Assembly: GCF_002222615.2 (NCBI RefSeq) | Contig: NZ_CP022412.2 | Span: 3,906,001 to 3,970,000 of the forward strand | From: Bacteroides caccae | Lineage (GTDB): Bacteria > Bacteroidota > Bacteroidia > Bacteroidales > Bacteroidaceae | Length of the DNA stretch: 64,000 nucleotides | Reading direction: 5' to 3' | Shown: positions 36,147-45,213 of the stretch, piece after piece | Layout of the letters: every line of letters begins with the position of its first letter | Position numbering within the stretch: position 1 is the first letter of the stretch | Translations under genes and position numbers: made by a program | Notes under the pieces: generated by a model | The model's input: only the letters and a program-made list of their open reading frames with translations | Told to the model about the DNA's origin: nothing | Databases searched by the model: none

Positions 36147-38107
36147 AACGATTAATACTACTGCACATAGTCTGTTGCTGCTTTCTTGTCGGAAAAGCCG
36201 ATTATGAAATGAACACGGACAGTTTGATACAGGTGTTTCAAAACCTGCCTCATGACTCAACCCGTCTTGTAGCTTTAAACAACATTATAAGAATAGAACA
36301 GAATAATCCTAAATGCATCCAGTTCTCGGACACTTTAATGAAAGAAGCATTGTTTCAGAAGGATGATAAATACGCAGGACTGGCAGCCTATTATCACCTA
36401 TTGTACTATTATAACCACAACAAAACAGACAGCGTAGCGAAATGGATTACACAAATGGAACCACACGTCCACAAATCCGATATATGGGATTATTTCTTCG
36501 ACGCCAAACGTTTCCAGATCGACTTGTACACTTACAACGAAGAATACGAGCGTGCCATTAGCGAGGCAAACAAGATGAAGCAACAAGCTTTCGAAAAAAA
36601 CAATCATCGGGGACTGGTAGCCGCTCATCAGTGTCTGAGCAATGCCTACATCGGCAGTCAACGTTGGGAGGAAGGCATCAAAGCACTGGAAGAAGCCTAC
36701 AAGCTACTTGCTCCGGACGCTAATCCGGTAGTTCGCATCTCGGTACTGTCGCAATTGGTATCTGTCACCAAAGAAATGAAGAATAACAGCAAGCTGTTTA
36801 AATACCTGCAAGAACTCGAAAGCACACTCTATAAACATATCAAGGAAAATCCTTCTCTTAAAGACGGTTTCTCTGACGTATTTCTGTTCAACGAATTGTT
36901 CTATGCTTATTATTACCTGAATACCCAACAGCCGCAAAGAGCCTATGAACATCTGGTGAAAGCTAAGGAATATCAGAACGAAAACAACTATTTCATGTAT
37001 CAGGTACTTTATTTCGACACCTACGCCAGATATTACAAATATATCGGTGAATATCAAAAAGCCTCAGATTATATCGACACCACATTAGTCATGCTGAAAG
37101 ACAACTATGCCAGCGACTATGCCGAACAGTTATTGGTGAAAGCTAAAATATGGGTAAAGGCCGGCGATAGCGAAAAGGCCGTTCCACTATATCAGAAGGC
37201 ACTTGCCATTAAAGATTCCGCCTCCATGTCGCTTGCAAACAATCAAATGGAACAAATAAAGAGCAGTTATCAACTGGATAAAATCAATATGGAACAACAA
37301 CGGCACAACAACCGGATTCGCCTCATCTTTCTGGCTGTGATTATCGTTGTTTTATTTGTATTATTCATTTTCATGTTCCGTCTGGCTATGGTACGAAAGG
37401 CATTGAAACGTTCGGAAAACGAAATCCGCAAAGCCGCCGCAACCGTTCGGGAAACGAATGAAATAAAGAACCGCTTTCTTTCGAACATGAGTTATAACAT
37501 CCGCACTCCGCTCAATAACGTAGTAGGATTCTCGCAACTCATAGCGTGCGAACCGAATATTGACGAAGGAACAAGGAAGGAATATTCAAACATAATCCAC
37601 CAAAGCTCTGAAAAGTTAATGAGACTTGTCAACGATGTGCTCGACTTATCACGCCTGGAAGCTCAAATGATGAAATTCCAGATACAAGTTTACGATGCTG
37701 TCGAACTATGCAACGAAGCATGTTATATGGCACGTATGAAGAATGAAACGACAGGCATCCAAGTCCGATTCTACACAGAAACGAAGTCACAGCCCGTCCG
37801 CACAGATACCGCCCGCCTGACACAGATGATACTTAGCACACTGGTTTACCCGCATGAATACCAGCAAGACCAAAAACAGGAACGCGTCATCCGTTTCATA
37901 CTCAGCCGGAAAGATGAAATGCTTCATTTCCAAATCATTAATTCGCCGTTGGCGGATACTACCTTTGTCTCACAGGAAACTGTCATCCGGCACGAAATCA
38001 ACCAATTATTACTGACACATTTCGGAGGAACCTATCAAATCAATACCCAACCCCCGGAGGGTCCGGAAATTGTTTTCACCTACCCGATCGCTTCCGATTC
38101 GGAATAA
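36143..38107 (+). CDS. Degenerate TPR histidine-kinase-like protein
   Basis: 654 aa with the same layout as its neighbour: signal peptide, ~10 TPR-like helices, a membrane helix ('LIFLAVIIVVLFVLFIFMF') and a kinase-like C-terminus. The phosphoacceptor motif reads 'NMSYNIRTPLNNVVGFSQ', so His is Tyr (Tyr451) and the next Glu is Asn. The ATPase half has lost the N box ('LVYPHEYQQD'), G1 ('INSPLADTTF') and G2. It should be unable to phosphorylate itself, yet the reading frame is intact. It overlaps the active kinase gene by four bases. A pseudokinase partner or sensor is inferred. Confidence 0.88.
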   Translation: MKRLILLHIVCCCFLVGKADYEMNTDSLIQVFQNLPHDSTRLVALNNIIRIEQNNPKCIQFSDTLMKEALFQKDDKYAGLAAYYHLLYYYNHNKTDSVAKWITQMEPHVHKSDIWDYFFDAKRFQIDLYTYNEEYERAISEANKMKQQAFEKNNHRGLVAAHQCLSNAYIGSQRWEEGIKALEEAYKLLAPDANPVVRISVLSQLVSVTKEMKNNSKLFKYLQELESTLYKHIKENPSLKDGFSDVFLFNELFYAYYYLNTQQPQRAYEHLVKAKEYQNENNYFMYQVLYFDTYARYYKYIGEYQKASDYIDTTLVMLKDNYASDYAEQLLVKAKIWVKAGDSEKAVPLYQKALAIKDSASMSLANNQMEQIKSSYQLDKINMEQQRHNNRIRLIFLAVIIVVLFVLFIFMFRLAMVRKALKRSENEIRKAAATVRETNEIKNRFLSNMSYNIRTPLNNVVGFSQLIACEPNIDEGTRKEYSNIIHQSSEKLMRLVNDVLDLSRLEAQMMKFQIQVYDAVELCNEACYMARMKNETTGIQVRFYTETKSQPVRTDTARLTQMILSTLVYPHEYQQDQKQERVIRFILSRKDEMLHFQIINSPLADTTFVSQETVIRHEINQLLLTHFGGTYQINTQPPEGPEIVFTYPIASDSE

Positions 38108-38112
38108 AGCGC

Positions 38113-38120
38113 TATCTTTG
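38113..38120 (+). promoter_or_regulatory. -7 box for the MATE gene
   Basis: TATCTTTG 25 bp upstream of the ATG. Confidence 0.65.
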
Positions 38121-38145
38121 CAAAATGTAAACTTAAACGCTTAAT

Positions 38146-39468
38146 ATGTATACCAACAAACAGATTTGGAGTGTCAGTTACCCGATACTACTCAGCTTGC
38201 TGGCACAAAATGTCATCAATGTCACCGATACGGCGTTCCTGGGTCACGTAAGTGAAGTTGCCTTGGGAGCTTCTGCTATGGGCGGACTATTCTATATATG
38301 TGTATTCACCATCGCATTCGGATTCAGTACCGGTTCGCAAATTGTCATTGCGAGACGTAACGGCGAGGGACGCTACACAGATGTAGGTCCGGTGATGATT
38401 CAGGGAGTTATGTTCCTATTTGTAATGGCATTACTACTCTTCGGTTTCACCAAGGCTTTCGGTGGCAACATCATGCGGTTGCTGGTTTCCTCGGAATCAA
38501 TCTACAAAGGGACAATGGAGTTTCTGGACTGGCGTATATACGGATTCTTCTTCTCATTCATCAATGTTATGTTCCGGGCACTGTATATCGGAATCACACG
38601 TACTAAAGTGCTGACCATTAACGCAGTCGTCATGGCATTGACCAATGTCGTGCTGGACTACGCACTGATCTTCGGGAAATTCGGTCTGCCCGAAATGGGT
38701 ATCAAGGGAGCCGCCATTGCTTCCGTACTGGCCGAAGCCTCCTCTATCCTATTCTTCCTCATCTACACATATGTCACTATCGACTTAAAGAAATACGGAC
38801 TGAACCGTCTGCGTTCGTTCGACCCTGCACTGTTGATGCGGATTCTCAGCATTTCCTGCTTCACCATGCTCCAATACTTCCTGTCAATGGCTACATGGTT
38901 CGTATTCTTTGTTGCCGTAGAACGGCTGGGACAACGGGAACTGGCGATTGCCAACATAGTCCGGAGTATCTACGTCGTATTGCTGATTCCGGTCAATTCA
39001 CTGGCAACCACCACAAACAGTCTTGTCAGTAATGCTATCGGTGCGGGAGGTATCAAGCACGTAATGCCGCTTATTAATAAAATTGCGAGATTCTCGTTCT
39101 TTATTATGCTGGGGCTGGTAGCAGTCACAGCACTATTCCCGCAACTACTGCTGTCCGTCTATACCAGTGAGGCAGCACTGATTGCAGAATCCGTCCCTTC
39201 AGTCTATGTGATTTGTATCGCCATGCTCATCGCATCGGTAGCCAATGTTGTGTTCAACGGTATCTCGGGCACAGGAAACACACAAGCCGCCTTACTGCTC
39301 GAAACAATTACAATTATCATTTACGGCTCGTATATCATTTTCATCGGGATGTGGCTCAAAGCACCGATTGAAATCTGCTTTACCATTGAGATTGTGTACT
39401 ATACCTTGTTATTGATAACGAGTTATATTTATCTCAAAAAAGCAAAATGGCAGAATAAAAAGATATAA
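38146..39468 (+). CDS. MATE family efflux transporter
   Basis: 440-aa inner-membrane antiporter with twelve predicted helices in two MatE halves. N-terminal signature: 'IWSVSYPILLSLLAQNVINV' and 'TDTAFLGHVSEVALGASAMG'. It exports cationic drugs or metabolites using Na+ or H+. Monocistronic behind its own -7 box; ffh follows with a separate promoter. Confidence 0.93.
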   Translation: MYTNKQIWSVSYPILLSLLAQNVINVTDTAFLGHVSEVALGASAMGGLFYICVFTIAFGFSTGSQIVIARRNGEGRYTDVGPVMIQGVMFLFVMALLLFGFTKAFGGNIMRLLVSSESIYKGTMEFLDWRIYGFFFSFINVMFRALYIGITRTKVLTINAVVMALTNVVLDYALIFGKFGLPEMGIKGAAIASVLAEASSILFFLIYTYVTIDLKKYGLNRLRSFDPALLMRILSISCFTMLQYFLSMATWFVFFVAVERLGQRELAIANIVRSIYVVLLIPVNSLATTTNSLVSNAIGAGGIKHVMPLINKIARFSFFIMLGLVAVTALFPQLLLSVYTSEAALIAESVPSVYVICIAMLIASVANVVFNGISGTGNTQAALLLETITIIIYGSYIIFIGMWLKAPIEICFTIEIVYYTLLLITSYIYLKKAKWQNKKI

Positions 39469-39484
39469 ATACAAGAGATTTTTG

Positions 39485-39492
39485 TACATTTG
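39485..39492 (+). promoter_or_regulatory. -7 box for ffh
   Basis: TACATTTG 34 bp upstream of the ATG. Confidence 0.6.
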
Positions 39493-39526
39493 CAGGCTCA
39501 AAATATTAATTCGTAATTAAATAACT

Positions 39527-40849
39527 ATGTTCGATAATTTAAGTGAAAGACTAGAACGGTCATTCAAGATTCTGAAAGGTGAAGGCAAAATCACCGAAAT
39601 TAACGTGGCGGAAACGCTGAAAGATGTACGCAAGGCACTTCTTGATGCCGACGTAAACTACAAGGTAGCAAAGAATTTCACAGATACCGTGAAAGAAAAA
39701 GCTCTTGGACAGAACGTACTTACAGCAGTGAAACCAAGCCAGTTGATGGTGAAAATCGTGCACGACGAACTGACCCAGTTAATGGGTGGCGAGACTGTCG
39801 AAGTTGATATTGATGCCCGCCCGGCAGTAATCCTGATGTCAGGTTTGCAAGGTTCCGGTAAGACTACCTTCTCCGGTAAGCTGGCCCGGATGCTGAAAAC
39901 CAAGAAGAACCGCAAGCCATTACTGGTAGCTTGTGACGTTTACCGTCCGGCAGCTATCGAACAGTTGCGTGTGTTGGCAGAGCAAATTGACGTACCGATG
40001 TACTGCGAACTGGAAAGCAAGAACCCGGTAGAAATCGCGCAACACGCTATCCAGGAAGCTAAAGCCAAAGGATACGACCTCGTAATCGTCGATACAGCCG
40101 GACGTCTGGCAGTAGACGAACAGATGATGAACGAGATTGCCGCTATCAAGGAAGCAATCAATCCGAACGAAATTCTGTTTGTGGTTGATTCCATGACCGG
40201 ACAGGACGCTGTGAATACGGCCAAAGAATTTAATGAACGTCTGGACTTCAACGGTGTGGTACTGACCAAGCTCGACGGTGATACCCGTGGTGGTGCGGCG
40301 CTTTCTATCCGTTCAGTAGTCAACAAGCCGATTAAGTTTGTAGGTACAGGCGAAAAGTTGGACGCGATCGACCAGTTCCACCCTGCCCGTATGGCAGACC
40401 GTATCCTCGGTATGGGTGATATCGTTTCGTTGGTAGAACGTGCGCAGGAACAATACGACGAAGAAGAAGCTAAACGTTTACAGAAGAAGATTGCCAAGAA
40501 TCAATTCGACTTCAACGACTTCCTCAGCCAGATTGCACAAATCAAGAAAATGGGTAATTTGAAAGACCTTGCTTCCATGATTCCGGGAGTAGGAAAAGCA
40601 ATCAAAGACATTGATATCGACGACAATGCTTTCAAGAGTATCGAAGCTATCATCTACTCCATGACTCCGGCAGAGCGTTCCAACCCGGAAATCCTGAACG
40701 GTTCACGCCGCACACGTATCGCGAAAGGTAGCGGTACAACGATTCAGGAAGTAAACCGCCTGTTGAAACAATTCGACCAGACTCGTAAAATGATGAAAAT
40801 GGTAACCAGCAGCAAAATGGGTAAGATGATGCCTAAGATGAAGAAATAA
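39527..40849 (+). CDS. ffh: Signal recognition particle protein Ffh
   Basis: SRP54 GTPase that targets membrane proteins to FtsY and the Sec translocon. 440 aa: N domain (1-90), G domain with 'GLQGSGKTTFSGKLA', 'DTAGRLAVDEQMM' and 'TKLDGDTRGGAALS', then a Met-rich M domain ending 'MVTSSKMGKMMPKMKK' that binds 4.5S RNA and signal peptides. It ends at a clear terminator. Confidence 0.98.
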   Translation: MFDNLSERLERSFKILKGEGKITEINVAETLKDVRKALLDADVNYKVAKNFTDTVKEKALGQNVLTAVKPSQLMVKIVHDELTQLMGGETVEVDIDARPAVILMSGLQGSGKTTFSGKLARMLKTKKNRKPLLVACDVYRPAAIEQLRVLAEQIDVPMYCELESKNPVEIAQHAIQEAKAKGYDLVIVDTAGRLAVDEQMMNEIAAIKEAINPNEILFVVDSMTGQDAVNTAKEFNERLDFNGVVLTKLDGDTRGGAALSIRSVVNKPIKFVGTGEKLDAIDQFHPARMADRILGMGDIVSLVERAQEQYDEEEAKRLQKKIAKNQFDFNDFLSQIAQIKKMGNLKDLASMIPGVGKAIKDIDIDDNAFKSIEAIIYSMTPAERSNPEILNGSRRTRIAKGSGTTIQEVNRLLKQFDQTRKMMKMVTSSKMGKMMPKMKK

Positions 40850-40869
40850 AAGATTTCGTTTCAAATTCT

Positions 40870-40912
40870 AATAAAGAAAGGAAGCTTCCGGCTTCCTTTC
40901 TTTATTTTTTTA
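40870..40912 (+). terminator. Terminator of ffh
   Basis: AATAAAGAAAGGAAGC pairs with GCTTCCTTTCTTTATT around a short loop, followed by T run. Confidence 0.95.
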
Positions 40913-40983
40913 AACCCCTCCTCTCCTTTCCTACATCTACTTTATGTGATTTTCTCCTTATAATCACATCAGCTCTGTCATTC

Positions 40984-41002
40984 AATTGTAATGATTACAA
41001 TT
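40984..41002. promoter_or_regulatory. Perfect 19-bp palindrome, Fur/PerR-type operator candidate
   Basis: AATTGTAAT-G-ATTACAATT is an exact 9-1-9 palindrome and contains the 7-1-7 form (TTGTAAT-N-ATTACAA) typical of Fur-superfamily boxes, closest to PerR/Zur consensus sites. It lies 74 bp upstream of the resB-like gene, first in an operon that ends with a cytochrome c peroxidase, so peroxide or metal control is plausible. Confidence 0.55.
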
Positions 41003-41075
41003 TTACATAGATTTTATATGTATATTCATTTTTATTTGTTTACTTTGCAAAAAATAACAGAACAAAAGCACGAAT

Positions 41076-41954
41076 ATGCACTACGTCTACGTAATGGTAT
41101 ATATTTCACTGGCAGTTGCGATGCAACTACTTACGGGAAATTTTCCGGTTTCCTTTTTCGCCTTTCCGCTCAATCTTGTTTTTGCAGCGCTATGGCTTTT
41201 CTTGTTATGGATGTTGTATAAGGAATATAAAATTGCAAAATTTACCCGATTCCTCTATTCTTCCCAAGCAAGTATCCTATCTATCGGATTACTCATCTGC
41301 GGTTGCCTGATAATAGGTCTTTTCCCTCAACTATCCGATGCGGAAGCAAAAATGCGTGAAGGGCTTCCAGCCTTTTTAGGTTGCTATAACTTTATGACTT
41401 CCTGGATATTCATCGCCATACTTCTGTTCTTATTAAGTAACCTGGCAATGATTACCATTCACGCCTATCATTACCGCAAACAGGCACGTTGGAGATTCAT
41501 CCTGAATCACGCGGGGCTATGGCTGGCTCTATTTGCCGGTTTTCTAGGAAGCAGTGACACACAGACTTTACGTATACCTATATATAAAGGTGAGCCATCA
41601 CGCGAAGCATTCGACATGAACGGTGCATCGCATTATTTGGATTATGAAATCGAACTCAACTCTTTTGCCGTAGAATACTACCCGAACGGGCGTCCTTCCC
41701 GCTTTGCCGCCAATGTACGTCTGGGAAATGAAAAAGCATTGCTTGAGGTCAATCACCCATACGCCTATCGGTTGGGAGAAGATATTTACCTCACCGGCTA
41801 TGACGTAACGAAAGGCAACGAGAGTGAGTACTGCATCTTGCAGGTAGTAAAACAACCCTGGAAATATATAATAGTAGCAGGTATCCTGATGATGCTTGCG
41901 GGAGCTATTCTTCTATTCATTAACGGACCTAAAACAGATGATAAACTGGGATAA
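41076..41954 (+). CDS. ResB-like cytochrome c maturation protein
   Basis: 292-aa membrane protein with four N-proximal helices, an extracytoplasmic beta-rich region (~165-265, 'MNGASHYLDYEIELNSFAVE') and a last helix ('YIIVAGILMMLAGAILLFI'). This matches a short ResB/CcsB-type protein of the system II cytochrome c synthase. It overlaps the CcsA-like gene by 17 bp, and a c-type peroxidase follows. Family call rests on layout and context more than on single motifs. Confidence 0.85.
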   Translation: MHYVYVMVYISLAVAMQLLTGNFPVSFFAFPLNLVFAALWLFLLWMLYKEYKIAKFTRFLYSSQASILSIGLLICGCLIIGLFPQLSDAEAKMREGLPAFLGCYNFMTSWIFIAILLFLLSNLAMITIHAYHYRKQARWRFILNHAGLWLALFAGFLGSSDTQTLRIPIYKGEPSREAFDMNGASHYLDYEIELNSFAVEYYPNGRPSRFAANVRLGNEKALLEVNHPYAYRLGEDIYLTGYDVTKGNESEYCILQVVKQPWKYIIVAGILMMLAGAILLFINGPKTDDKLG

Positions 41955-42723
41955 TTTCTATGTATTTGCAGCAGTATCTATCTGCTTATGGCTGATAGGA
42001 GCAGTATTTGCCCTTCGCTCGTCAACAAGAAGTAAGACAGCAATCGGTTTTACGTCAGGCGGAATTATCGTTCTGGCCGTATTCATTACCGGATTATGGC
42101 TCTTCCTGCAACGTCCTCCGTTACGCACTATGGGGGAAACCCGTTTGTGGTACTCTTTCTTCATGGGCATAGCCGGACTACTGACTTATATCAGATGGCA
42201 GTATCGTTGGATTCTTTCTTTCTCGGCACTGCTCGCCACAGTCTTTGTCATTATCAATCTGATGAAACCCGAGATACACGACCAGTCACTAATGCCGGCT
42301 CTGCAAAGCATATGGTTCATTCCCCATGTCACCGTATATATGTTCTCTTACTCTGTATTGGGCTGTGCTTTTATAATCGCATTGACCGGGTTGTTCCGCC
42401 ATAAGGAAGAATACTTGCACACAGCCGACAATTTGGTTTATGCGGGAATAGCATTCCTCTCCATTGGTATGCTGCTAGGTTCCCTTTGGGCAAAAGAAGC
42501 ATGGGGAAACTATTGGAGCTGGGATCCGAAAGAGACTTGGGCAGTCATCACTTGGGCAGGGTATTTACTTTACGTACACCTCCGTCTTTTTCGGAAAACG
42601 GGACGGAAAACGCTTTATGTGTTGCTCATCATGTCCTTCCTGACTTTGCAGATGTGCTGGTACGGAGTAAATTATTTACCGGCGGCTCAACAAAGCGTAC
42701 ACTTATATAATCGTAATAACTAA
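41938..42723 (+). CDS. CcsA-like cytochrome c haem lyase subunit
   Basis: 261-aa integral membrane protein with about eight helices, of the CcmC/CcsA haem-handling family. The tryptophan-rich haem motif is 'WGNYWSWDPKETWAVITW', with flanking His in 'WFIPHVTVYMFSY' and later 'LYVHLRLF'. With ResB it attaches haem to apocytochromes outside the membrane. The ATG at 41938 fits the helix start and overlaps resB. Confidence 0.93.
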   Translation: MINWDNFYVFAAVSICLWLIGAVFALRSSTRSKTAIGFTSGGIIVLAVFITGLWLFLQRPPLRTMGETRLWYSFFMGIAGLLTYIRWQYRWILSFSALLATVFVIINLMKPEIHDQSLMPALQSIWFIPHVTVYMFSYSVLGCAFIIALTGLFRHKEEYLHTADNLVYAGIAFLSIGMLLGSLWAKEAWGNYWSWDPKETWAVITWAGYLLYVHLRLFRKTGRKTLYVLLIMSFLTLQMCWYGVNYLPAAQQSVHLYNRNN

Positions 42724-42743
42724 TCTAAAAAAACAAATGTGAA

Positions 42744-44129
42744 ATGAAGAAAAGTACAAAACTAATTGTGGCACTGTTGGTAGTGGTAGCGGCATTAGCA
42801 GTCACTTATCGACTTATGCACCGCGTACCTTCTGCCGATCTGGAAGCAAATGCGCAGATGCAGCAGATTATTACGGATGCAGGATGTTTGAGATGTCATA
42901 CCTCAACACCGGACCTACCGTTCTATGCAAGCATGCCTGTGGCCGGAAAAATTGTAATGGAAGACGTCAGCAAGGCATACCGTGCCTTCGACATGACCCA
43001 AATGGAGGCAGATCTGGAAGCAGGACAGCCCCTCAATCCGGCAGACCTGGCCAAAATAGAAAAAGTGATCCTCGACGGAAAAATGCCCCAGGCAAAATAT
43101 TACCTTGTGCATTGGGGGGCTTCCTTCAATGACGCAAAAAAGGAAGTCGCACTGAACTGGGTAAAAAGTCACCGTATGGGAATGTATACGGACATTACAG
43201 TAGCACCGGAATTTGCCAACGAACCCATTCGTCCCATTGCCGATTCTATCGCAGTGGATGTACGCAAAGTCGTTCTGGGTAATTTGTTGTATCATGACAC
43301 ACGTTTATCTGCTGACAATACCGTATCATGTGCCAGTTGCCACGGGTTGGATACAGGCGGCGTGGACAACAAACAATATTCCGAAGGTGTAGGCGGACAG
43401 TTTGGTGGCGTCAATGCCCCGACAGTATACAACGCCGCATACAATTTCGTTCAATTCTGGGATGGCCGTGCCGGAACTCTTGCCGAACAAGCTGCCGGTC
43501 CTCCGTTGAATCCGGTGGAAATGGCTTGCGAATCATTCGACCAGATTATCGATAAATTGGCTGAAGACAAAGATTTCGTATCCGCATTCAACGAAGTGTA
43601 TGCCGACGGATTGAGTGAGAAGAATATCACAGACGCCATTCAGGAGTTTGAAAAGACTTTGCTGACTCCCAACTCACGCTTCGACCGCTATCTGAAAGGA
43701 CAAAAAGATGCAATCACCGAAAACGAAATCGCCGGATACGAACTTTTCAAGAAGTATGATTGCGCAACCTGCCATGTAGGAGAAATCCTGGGAGGGAAAT
43801 CTTATGAACTGATAGGCGTACAGCACGATTATTTTGCCGATCGACAGGCAGAAATGACTGAAGAAGACAACGGCCGCTTCAAACAGACTCAAATAGAACG
43901 TGACCGCCACCGCTTCAAAGTGCCCGGTCTGAGGAATATCGAACTGACCGCTCCATATTTCCACGACGGCAGCATGGCTACTATGGATGACGCAGTCCGT
44001 GCAATGGCTAAATACCAGTTGGGCATCGATTTGCCACAACAGGAAGTAGATAAGATTGTAGCCTTCCTCCGCACACTGACCGGAGAGTACAAAGGACAGC
44101 TATTAACGAATAAGAATATGGAAATCTAA
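42744..44129 (+). CDS. Three-haem cytochrome c peroxidase
   Basis: 461 aa, exported by an uncleaved N-terminal anchor ('LIVALLVVVAALAVTYRLM'). It has three CxxCH haem sites: CLRCH (48-52), CASCH (196-200) and CATCH (340-344). The last two belong to the MauG/CcpA di-haem peroxidase domain, and the first to an N-terminal haem-binding domain fused in front, which probably feeds electrons in. It reduces H2O2 in the periplasm. It follows the haem-lyase genes by 20 bp, so apoprotein and maturation machinery are made together. Followed by array C. Confidence 0.93.
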   Translation: MKKSTKLIVALLVVVAALAVTYRLMHRVPSADLEANAQMQQIITDAGCLRCHTSTPDLPFYASMPVAGKIVMEDVSKAYRAFDMTQMEADLEAGQPLNPADLAKIEKVILDGKMPQAKYYLVHWGASFNDAKKEVALNWVKSHRMGMYTDITVAPEFANEPIRPIADSIAVDVRKVVLGNLLYHDTRLSADNTVSCASCHGLDTGGVDNKQYSEGVGGQFGGVNAPTVYNAAYNFVQFWDGRAGTLAEQAAGPPLNPVEMACESFDQIIDKLAEDKDFVSAFNEVYADGLSEKNITDAIQEFEKTLLTPNSRFDRYLKGQKDAITENEIAGYELFKKYDCATCHVGEILGGKSYELIGVQHDYFADRQAEMTEEDNGRFKQTQIERDRHRFKVPGLRNIELTAPYFHDGSMATMDDAVRAMAKYQLGIDLPQQEVDKIVAFLRTLTGEYKGQLLTNKNMEI

Positions 44130-44159
44130 TCAGGAAAAAGTCCTTTTTAGCCTGTTTCC

Positions 44160-44247
44160 GAACAGAGGCTCTATTTGCATCAAACGGAGGCTCTATTTGG
44201 GGTAAACAGAGGCTCTGTTTCACCTAAATAGAGCCTCTGTTTTTTTT
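44160..44247. repeat. 22-bp-period dyad array C (AAACAGAG/CTCTGTTT), four units
   Basis: Four units start at 44160, 44182, 44204 and 44226. Each is a 17-base dyad AAAYAGAGSCTCTRTTT (first base G in unit 1, one more change in unit 2) plus five variable bases. Units 3 and 4 are also complements of each other, and the last ends in eight T, so the array can terminate the peroxidase transcript. The folD promoter starts 26 bp later. Confidence 0.85.
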
Positions 44248-44272
44248 GTATCCCGACAAAAACAACAATCCT

Positions 44273-44304
44273 TTTGGAGAGTTCAGTTATTTATTTTACT
44301 TTTG
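44273..44304 (+). promoter_or_regulatory. Complete promoter for folD
   Basis: TTTG (44273-44276), 20-bp spacer and TACTTTTG (44297-44304), 27 bp upstream of the ATG. Confidence 0.8.
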
Positions 44305-44331
44305 CCTATCACCAATAAATACTCTGAAAAT

Positions 44332-45213
44332 ATGACTCTGATAGACGGAAAAGCCATTTCCGAACAAGTAAAACAAGAGATTGCAGCCGAAGTAGCCGAA
44401 ATTGTGGCTCAGGGCGGTAAACGTCCCCACCTGGCAGCTATCCTTGTGGGACACGACGGTGGCAGCGAAACTTATGTAGCCGCCAAAGTAAAAGCCTGCG
44501 AAGTTTGTGGGTTCAAATCTTCCCTCATCCGCTACGAAAGCGACGTGACCGAAGAAGAACTGCTTGCCAAAGTACGTGAACTGAATGAAGACAGTGACGT
44601 AGACGGATTCATCGTCCAACTCCCGTTACCGAAACATATCTCCGAACAGAAAGTTATCGAAACGATTGATTACCGTAAGGACGTAGACGGATTCCACCCT
44701 ATTAATGTAGGACGTATGTCTATCGGACTTCCGTGTTATGTATCTGCCACTCCCAACGGTATCCTCGAACTACTGAAGCGTTACAAAATTGAGACTTCGG
44801 GCAAGAAATGTGTCGTACTCGGCCGAAGCAATATCGTCGGCAAGCCTATGGCTGCCCTGATGATGCAGAAGGCTTATCCGGGAGACGCAACCGTCACCGT
44901 ATGTCACAGCCGCAGCAAAGACCTGATAAAAGAATGTCAGGAAGCCGACATTATCATTGCCGCTTTGGGACAGCCCAACTTTGTGAAGGCTGAAATGGTA
45001 AAAGAAGGTGCAGTCGTAATTGATGTAGGTACTACCCGTGTGCCGGATGCAACCAAGAAATCCGGATTCAAGCTGACCGGTGACGTGAAGTTCGACGAAG
45101 TAGCGCCAAAATGTTCTTACATCACCCCCGTACCGGGTGGCGTTGGTCCGATGACGATAGTATCGTTAATGAAAAATACACTTTTAGCCGGTAAGAAAGC
45201 CATTTATCAATGA
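44332..45213 (+). CDS. folD: Methylenetetrahydrofolate dehydrogenase/cyclohydrolase FolD
   Basis: Bifunctional one-carbon enzyme: 5,10-methylene-THF to 10-formyl-THF through the methenyl form. 293 aa with signatures '[15 protein letters not shown]' (catalytic Lys), '[12 protein letters not shown]' and '[13 protein letters not shown]', and C-terminal '[11 protein letters not shown]'. The ATG at 44332 agrees with the promoter position. The stop overlaps the CapA-like gene start (ATGA). Confidence 0.97.
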   Translation: MTLIDGKAISEQVKQEIAAEVAEIVAQGGKRPHLAAILVGHDGGSETYVAAKVKACEVCGFKSSLIRYESDVTEEELLAKVRELNEDSDVDGFIVQLPLPKHISEQKVIETIDYRKDVDGFHPINVGRMSIGLPCYVSATPNGILELLKRYKIETSGKKCVVLGRSNIVGKPMAALMMQKAYPGDATVTVCHSRSKDLIKECQEADIIIAALGQPNFVKAEMVKEGAVVIDVGTTRVPDATKKSGFKLTGDVKFDEVAPKCSYITPVPGGVGPMTIVSLMKNTLLAGKKAIYQ

